Positions 59,473 through 64,000 of a stretch of DNA of 64,000 nucleotides are shown one piece after another. Every line of letters starts with the position of its first letter. Positions within the stretch are counted from its first letter, which is position 1. The stretch comes from Actinospineispora acaciae DSM 45401 (GTDB taxonomy: Bacteria; Actinomycetota; Actinomycetes; Mycobacteriales; Pseudonocardiaceae). The DNA lies in NCBI RefSeq assembly GCF_000620785.1, contig NZ_JIAI01000001.1, positions 682,001 to 746,000 of the forward strand. The letters are read 5' to 3'. The notes under the pieces are model-generated. The model made no database searches, had not been told where the DNA came from, and saw only the letters and a list, made by a program, of their open reading frames with translations. A program made the translations under genes and the position numbers.

Positions 59473-60103
59473 GGCCGTGACCCGGGTCGATCCCGACCGA
59501 CGCGGCGACCTGCCGCCACAGCACGTCGATCACCTGCTCGGCGGGCGGCAGCGGGTCGCGGCCGAGCACCTCGACCATCACCCGCTGTATCGCGCCGAAC
59601 ATCGCCGCGCCGGCCAGCTTCGGGTCCACCCCGGCCGGCAGCTCGCCGAGCCGCTGCGCCCGCCGGATGCTGGTCGCGGCGTGCTCGATCACCGTCGCGA
59701 TCCTGGCCGCCTCGGTGCGGGCCACCTCGGCCTCCCGCCCGAGCTGGGCGTACAGCACGACGGCGAACGCATCGGCGTAGTGGAACCGCACGCCCAGCTC
59801 CAGGCGCAGCCGCTCGTGGGTCGCCCAGTCGCCCTCCTCGTTCAGGTCGACGTCGAGCACCTCGGCGTGGAACCTGTCGAAGAACTCGTTCACCAGCGCG
59901 CCGACCAGCCCCGCCTTCGACCCGAAGTAGCGGTGGACCAGGCTCGGGGCCACCCCGGCCGCCCGGGCCACGCCCGCGATCTCGAGGTGGCCGCCGTGCG
60001 CGATGGCCTCCTCCCGCGCGCACGCCAGCAGCCGCGCACGGGTCGCCCTGCCCTTCGCGGTCAGCGGGATCGCGGCGGTGGCCGCCTCGGCCGGGGTCGA
60101 CAC
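59465..60103 (-). CDS. TetR family regulator
   Basis: A 212-residue TetR protein with IAGVARAAGVAPSLVHRYFGSKAGLVGAL (about 42-70) as the DNA-binding helices. It lies directly upstream of the Rieske oxygenase gene on the same strand, with an operator lying over its own stop codon and the oxygenase promoter. So the oxygenase can be repressed independently of tetR transcription. GTG start with no obvious Shine-Dalgarno. Confidence 0.9.
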   Translation of the reverse strand: MSTPAEAATAAIPLTAKGRATRARLLACAREEAIAHGGHLEIAGVARAAGVAPSLVHRYFGSKAGLVGALVNEFFDRFHAEVLDVDLNEEGDWATHERLRLELGVRFHYADAFAVVLYAQLGREAEVARTEAARIATVIEHAATSIRRAQRLGELPAGVDPKLAGAAMFGAIQRVMVEVLGRDPLPPAEQVIDVLWRQVAASVGIDPGHGQK

Positions 60104-60186
60104 GCCGCCAAGGTACCCGCCGCGCCGAACGCGCCACTACATTGCCTGCCGTAGTCGGGGAGACCCGAAACGAAGAGGGGAACTGT

Positions 60187-60720
60187 ATGAACTCAGCAAT
60201 GAGCAGACGAATCGGCAGGGTGGTCGGCGCCGCGGCGGTGGCCGTCACCATCGGCGCGCTCTGCACGGTGTTTTCCGGAACGGCGTACGCCGCGCCCCAG
60301 TCGGTGCTCCGTACCAAGTTGACAGGGCCTCCGGCGACCGTGCCGGGCGGGCAGGGCGTGTTGCAGTACACCATCACGAACACCGGCCGGACCCCGACCG
60401 ACGGAATCCTGCTCAACGTCTCGCTTCCCCCTCGCGTCGACCTGGCCCTGTCCCCCGGCGTGCCGTGTCAGAAGACCGGCAACAACCCCCAGGGCGGCGC
60501 GCTGATCAGCTGCAACTTCAGCGACGCTTCCGGCAGGATGGCCCCCGGGGAGTCGCGGGTGCACAACACCCCGTTCACCGTCGCCCCGGACGCGCCGCGA
60601 GGAAAGGTGCTCGGCCCGGTCGGCGCACTGGTGGTGCCGCTCAAGGGCGGCAAGCCGACCGAGGACGAGCGCGACCTGCGCGGGCCCAACGTGGCCTGGA
60701 CCCCGATCAGGACGCCCTGA
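60187..60720 (+). CDS. secreted DUF11-like (Ig-fold) protein
   Basis: A 177-residue secreted protein. A basic N-terminus (MSRRIGRVV), hydrophobic core and an AYA-AP cleavage site form a clear Sec signal peptide. The mature part is beta-rich, with YTITNTGRTPTDGILLNVSLPPRV, typical of DUF11/CARDB-like Ig modules that occur in cell-surface proteins. Two cysteines (CQKTG and ISCNF) may form a disulfide. GAGGGG stands 6 nt before the ATG. It is monocistronic and ends at a strong hairpin. Confidence 0.85.
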   Translation: MNSAMSRRIGRVVGAAAVAVTIGALCTVFSGTAYAAPQSVLRTKLTGPPATVPGGQGVLQYTITNTGRTPTDGILLNVSLPPRVDLALSPGVPCQKTGNNPQGGALISCNFSDASGRMAPGESRVHNTPFTVAPDAPRGKVLGPVGALVVPLKGGKPTEDERDLRGPNVAWTPIRTP

Positions 60721-60735
60721 CCGGACGCCGGTCCC

Positions 60736-60771
60736 CTGCCCGCCGCGCCGCCTCGACGGCGCGGCGGGCAG
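60736..60771. terminator. bidirectional transcription terminator
   Basis: A perfect 15-bp stem (left arm CTGCCCGCCGCGCCG) with a 6-nt loop lies between two convergent genes. No U-run follows, as is common for actinomycete terminators. It would stop transcripts from both sides. Confidence 0.8.
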
Positions 60772-60781
60772 TGCCGTCTCG

Positions 60782-61636
60782 TCACCCGATATGGCGCTCG
60801 ATGAGCCCGGCGACCTCGTCGGGCCGTTCTTCGACCAGATAGTGACCGGCGTTCTCGACGACGTCGACCCGGACATCGGACCAGCCGTAGTTCGAGCGCA
60901 AACTTTCGGCCATCCGAGGCATTATCGGCCCGAAGAGATGCTCGCCGCCGATCAGCAGCAGCGGCACGTCGATGGGCTCGGTACGCCCGGCGTTGTAGGC
61001 CGCGGTGGCCGGAATGGCGCGGTAGAACTCGAAGGCCGACCGCAAATGGTCCGGGTCGCGGTAGGCGTGGGCATAGTGGGCGAGGTCGGCGTCGCCGATC
61101 GCGGTGTTGTCGACGGTGAACGTGTCGAAGAAGTAGCGGAAGTAGACCGACTGCCGGCCGGTCACGAGTGCCTCGGGCAGGTGGGGCGTCATGTGGAAGC
61201 CCGCATGCCAGAGGGGTGCGTCTAGCTCGAGGACGGGCGCCGGCTCGATACCGGGAATCGGGACCTCCAGCACGGCGACGGTGCGGGTGCGTTCGGGGAA
61301 CTCGCGGGCGAACGCGTAGGCGACCATGCCGCCGATGTCGTGGCCGACCAGGTGGGACGGCCCGAGGTCGAGCCCTTCGACGAGCTGGTGGACGTCGCGC
61401 GCCAGCTCGACCGAGGCGTAGCCGTCCGCGCTCGGCGCCGACTCCCCCACGCCCCGCAGGTCGACGGCGAGGACGGTGAACCGCGCCGCCAGCCGAGGCA
61501 TGATCCGCCGCCAGGCGTACCAGTCCTGGGGAAAGCCGTGCAGCAGCACCACGGTGGGCCCGCGGCCGCCCCGGACGTAGTGGATCCGGGTGCCGTTCAC
61601 GTCGGCCGTTCCGGAGACGAACCCCTCCCCGATCAT
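60782..61636 (-). CDS. alpha/beta hydrolase, epoxide hydrolase/haloalkane dehalogenase-like
   Basis: A 284-residue alpha/beta hydrolase. HGFPQDWYAW gives the oxyanion hole, D100 in VGHDIGG is the nucleophile (Asp, so an epoxide hydrolase or dehalogenase rather than an esterase), H265 in NAGHYLVEE is the general base. VDLRGVGES and the FYRAIPATAAYN cap region resemble fluoroacetate dehalogenase/soluble epoxide hydrolase relatives. ATG overlaps the MFS stop by 4 nt. Last gene of the sigma-DUF899-MFS-hydrolase run. Confidence 0.9.
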   Translation of the reverse strand: MIGEGFVSGTADVNGTRIHYVRGGRGPTVVLLHGFPQDWYAWRRIMPRLAARFTVLAVDLRGVGESAPSADGYASVELARDVHQLVEGLDLGPSHLVGHDIGGMVAYAFAREFPERTRTVAVLEVPIPGIEPAPVLELDAPLWHAGFHMTPHLPEALVTGRQSVYFRYFFDTFTVDNTAIGDADLAHYAHAYRDPDHLRSAFEFYRAIPATAAYNAGRTEPIDVPLLLIGGEHLFGPIMPRMAESLRSNYGWSDVRVDVVENAGHYLVEERPDEVAGLIERHIG

Positions 61637-62985
61637 CGCTTCTCCCCGGTTCGTGTCCAGACCATGGCCACGACGGCCGCGGTCAGCGCGACGTCGACCA
61701 CCAGCGCCAGGTGGATGCCGTCGAGCAGGGTCGCCCGGCTCACCGCGACCGCGCCCAGGATCGGCACGCCGACGGTGAGCGCGACCTGCTGGGTGAGCGT
61801 GGCGAGGCCGGTGGCCAGGCCCTGCTCGGAGTCGCGCAGGCCCGAGGTCACGGTCACCATGAACGCGACGATCGCCGTCACGTGCCCGAAGAACCCGAGG
61901 AACAGCGCGGGCATCAGCACCGCCAGCGACGTCGTGTCGGTGCCGAGCAGGATCAGCGGGGCGGTGCACCCCGCCTGCACCAGCAGGCCGGCGGCCAGCA
62001 CGTGGCGCGCGCCGTGCCGGGCGATGAACCGCCCGGCCACTATCCCGGCGGCCACCGAGGCGAGGCCGGGCACGCCGAAGACCAGCCCGGTGGCCAGCGG
62101 CGCGAAGCGCAGCACGTCCTGCAGGTACAGCGTCATCAGGTAGACCAGCCCGGACTCCATCGCGAACACCGTCAGGCCGGCCAGGTTGCCCCACTTCACG
62201 GTGGGCCGGGCCAGGATGTCCAGCGCGACCAGCGGCGCCTGCGCCCGCCGCTCGATCAGCCAGAACACCACCAGCAGCGCCACCCCGCCGGCCAGGGCAT
62301 ACGGGTTCTGGTTGGTCACGCCGAAGACGAACGCGAGCAGGCCGAGCGTCACCGCGACCGCGCCCGGCACGTCCAACCGCACCCCCGACGGCGCCCGGCT
62401 CGCGCGCACCACGAACGGCGTGACCACCAGGATGAGCACCGCCACCGGCACGTTGATCAGGAACGCCCAGCGCCAGCTCAGCACGCCGACGATGGTGCCG
62501 CCGGCCAGCGCGCCGACGGTGAACCCGCCGGACAGCAGGGCGCCGTTGAGACCGAGCACCCGCGCCCGCTGCCGCTCCTCGCTGAACGTCGTGACCAGCA
62601 GCGACAGCGCCGCCGGGGTGGCGATCGCGGTGGCCAGGCCCTGCAGGGCGCGGCCGGTCAGCAGCATCGCGGGGCTCGCGGCGAACCCACCGACCAGCGA
62701 GGACACCGCCAGCAGCCCGATCCCGACCAGGAACATCCGGCGCCGCCCGAACAGGTCGGCGATCCGGCCGAACAGCAGCGTGAACCCGGCGGCCGGCAGC
62801 GCGAACGCCGTGACCACCCACGGCAGCGCGGACAGCTCGAGGCCGACGCCCGCGCCCAGGTGGGGCAGCGCGACGTTCAGGATCGAGAAGTCGACCGAGA
62901 GCATGAAGTTCGCACCGAGCAGCAGGAACACGGTCAGCCGCTGCTGCCCGGTCATCCGCTCCGGCGGGCAGGTAGTGGTAGTCAT
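61633..62985 (-). CDS. MFS transporter, DHA2 (EmrB/QacA)-like exporter
   Basis: A 450-residue permease of the drug:proton antiporter type. DFSILNVALPHLGAGV, GRIADLFGRRRMFLVG (motif A), GRALQGLATAIATPAALSLL (motif B) and GLNGALLSGGFTVGALAGGTIVG (motif C) are all present. Fourteen predicted helices. It starts 4 nt after the DUF899 stop. A conventional multidrug or metabolite exporter; its coupling to a dehalogenase/epoxide-hydrolase-like enzyme again hints at xenobiotic handling (inference). Confidence 0.92.
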   Translation of the reverse strand: MTTTTCPPERMTGQQRLTVFLLLGANFMLSVDFSILNVALPHLGAGVGLELSALPWVVTAFALPAAGFTLLFGRIADLFGRRRMFLVGIGLLAVSSLVGGFAASPAMLLTGRALQGLATAIATPAALSLLVTTFSEERQRARVLGLNGALLSGGFTVGALAGGTIVGVLSWRWAFLINVPVAVLILVVTPFVVRASRAPSGVRLDVPGAVAVTLGLLAFVFGVTNQNPYALAGGVALLVVFWLIERRAQAPLVALDILARPTVKWGNLAGLTVFAMESGLVYLMTLYLQDVLRFAPLATGLVFGVPGLASVAAGIVAGRFIARHGARHVLAAGLLVQAGCTAPLILLGTDTTSLAVLMPALFLGFFGHVTAIVAFMVTVTSGLRDSEQGLATGLATLTQQVALTVGVPILGAVAVSRATLLDGIHLALVVDVALTAAVVAMVWTRTGEKR

Positions 62986-62989
62986 GGGC

Positions 62990-63736
62990 TCAGCGACCGC
63001 CGGTGCCGAGGTCGTCGGAGTGCCCGGCCGCCAGCCGGGGCCACTGGGACGTGGGACGCCCGTTGGTCCGCCACACCTCGGGGTTCTTGGCGTCCCACCG
63101 CTGGGGCCAGCCGGCGGGCGAGTCCTCCCACAGCTCCTGCCGCCCGTACACGGTCATGTCCAACAGCCCCTCGGTCGGGGCCATCGGCTCGATGCCCCGG
63201 CCGCTGGTCCAGTAGGTCTCGAACACCCGGTCGCCGTCGCGCAGGTAGCACACCAGGTAGAACATCTCGACCGGGCGCCCGGCCAGCAGCGCCTCGGCTG
63301 AGTTCCGCACCGAGTACCAGGGCATCTCCCAGCCCATGAAGTCCCGGTAGCGGACGCTCTCGGCGTACGGGCCCTTGCAGAACGTGGCGTAGGTGACGTC
63401 GCGCGAATGCAGGTACGACAGCTCGCGGACCTGTCCGTTGAAGAACGTGCAGCCCTCGCACTGGCCGGCGGCGTCGTGGCCCGGCCACCACGCGTGGAAG
63501 TAGGCGACCAGCTGGCGGCGGCCCTCAAACACGTCCAGCAGCGTGACCGGCCCGCTCGGCCCGACCAGCGTGATGGTGGGGTCGACCGCCACCATCGGCA
63601 GCCGCCGGCGGGCGGCCGCGATCGCGTCGCCCTCGTGGGTGTGTGCCTTCTCCCGCACCCGCAGCGCGTCCAGTTCGGCCTGCCAGGCGGCCCGGTCGGT
63701 CACCGGTGGCGTCGGCGGGGTCGTGTCGGTGTTCAT
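62990..63736 (-). CDS. DUF899 thioredoxin-like protein
   Basis: A 248-residue DUF899 protein with a thioredoxin-like fold: LVAYFHAWWPGHDAAGQCEGCTFFNGQV holds a CxxC (C93, C96), and the C-terminus has TSGRGIEPMAPTEGLLDMTVYGRQE. Its function is not established; members often lie beside ECF sigma factor or YCII-type genes, as here. The ATG at 63736 follows AAGGAG. It is probably co-transcribed with the sigma factor gene upstream (90-nt gap) and the MFS gene downstream. Confidence 0.88.
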   Translation of the reverse strand: MNTDTTPPTPPVTDRAAWQAELDALRVREKAHTHEGDAIAAARRRLPMVAVDPTITLVGPSGPVTLLDVFEGRRQLVAYFHAWWPGHDAAGQCEGCTFFNGQVRELSYLHSRDVTYATFCKGPYAESVRYRDFMGWEMPWYSVRNSAEALLAGRPVEMFYLVCYLRDGDRVFETYWTSGRGIEPMAPTEGLLDMTVYGRQELWEDSPAGWPQRWDAKNPEVWRTNGRPTSQWPRLAAGHSDDLGTGGR

Positions 63737-63826
63737 GGAACTTCTCCTTCCCGGTGGACTTTCGCCCCACCGACGAAGGACACCGCCCAGGATCGACATC
63801 GACCGCCGGGAAGTTTCGCGACCGGG

Positions 63827-64000
63827 TCAGAGCCGGCGCAGGCGGCCGGTCAGGTAGCGGCGCTCGGCCTCGGTCGGGGCCAGCTCCAGGGCCTGCTGGT
63901 AGGCCACCCTGGCCTCGGCGGCGCGCCCGGCCCGGCGCAGCAGGTCGGCGCGGGTCGCGGGCAGCAGGTGGTATCCGTCGAGCCGGCCGGACGCGATGAG
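63827..64000 (-). CDS. RNA polymerase sigma factor (DUF6596-type ECF), C-terminal end only
   Basis: The window ends inside this gene; 57 codons and the stop are visible. The tail reads GYHLLPATRADLLRRAGRAAEARVAYQQALELAPTEAERRYL, which is the standard C-terminal tetratricopeptide-like ending of large ECF sigma factors with a DUF6596 domain. The 5' part lies outside, so neither the DNA-binding regions nor the start can be seen. Its position upstream of DUF899 fits the usual pairing. Confidence 0.8.
   Translation of the reverse strand, partial: LIASGRLDGYHLLPATRADLLRRAGRAAEARVAYQQALELAPTEAERRYLTGRLRRL

Overview
The window is about 72% G+C, codes almost wall to wall with G/C-ending codons, uses many GTG and TTG starts, and encodes a mycothiol-type maleylpyruvate isomerase family protein and long runs of translationally coupled genes. 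This points to a soil actinomycete, most likely of the Pseudonocardiales (Amycolatopsis/Saccharopolyspora type). That placement is inference. I see no rRNA, tRNA, CRISPR, insertion sequence, phage or replication origin.

The window reads as a catabolic and transport accessory region. It holds about sixty genes, including ten DNA-binding regulators, the tail of a sigma factor, eleven secondary-transport systems (eight MFS, two of them MHS-type; one TRAP; one APC; two of the MFS are DHA2 exporters) and many oxidoreductases, hydrolases and CoA-activating enzymes. Most modules have the same layout: a regulator, a transporter and two to four enzymes, often with stop/start overlaps of 4 or 8 nt and an inverted repeat in the control region.

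Layout. (1) 43-3890: MFS exporter, maleylpyruvate isomerase-like protein, epoxide hydrolase and a GntR regulator. (2) 4046-6010: a membrane pseudokinase and a small membrane protein. (3) 6113-10903: GntR regulator and class III CoA-transferase, divergent from a complete dctPQM TRAP transporter around a shared inverted repeat. (4) 10900-13330: a minus-strand run of two DUF202 proteins, an amidase and a small helical protein. (5) 13427-17270: DAO-type flavoenzyme, PucR regulator and MFS permease. (6) 17429-20614: carboxylesterase and DHA2 exporter behind a textbook TetR-type operator. (7) 20737-23118: flavin-dependent acyl-CoA dehydrogenase-like enzyme, divergent from a nucleoside deoxyribosyltransferase/NUDIX fusion. 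(8) 23072-30826: homoprotocatechuate-like meta-cleavage cluster (MHS permease; FAH-RraA fusion, GntR, DapA-like aldolase, HpaE, HpaD, cupin dioxygenase). (9) 30842-41464: lipase, P1 peptidase with TetR, APC permease, HyuAB, LysR and quinone oxidoreductase. (10) 41486-49382: TetR/SnoaL pair, a four-gene overlapping operon (phosphotriesterase, MHS permease, amidohydrolase, AMP-ligase), TetR and MFS. (11) 49451-56406: NTF2-like, SDR, flavoprotein, ACS permease, NUDIX and LigD-polymerase on one strand, facing IclR and a P-loop protein. (12) 56450-64000: gamma-glutamyltransferase, Rieske oxygenase with TetR, a secreted protein, and a sigma factor/DUF899/MFS/hydrolase run.

The best candidate for an undescribed system is the 23.1-30.8 kb aromatic cluster, which lacks several classical Hpa enzymes and has a fused FAH-RraA enzyme plus a C-C-cleaving cupin in their place. 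Next come the TRAP/CoA-transferase module and the phosphotriesterase-amidohydrolase-ligase operon. Substrates cannot be fixed from sequence alone.
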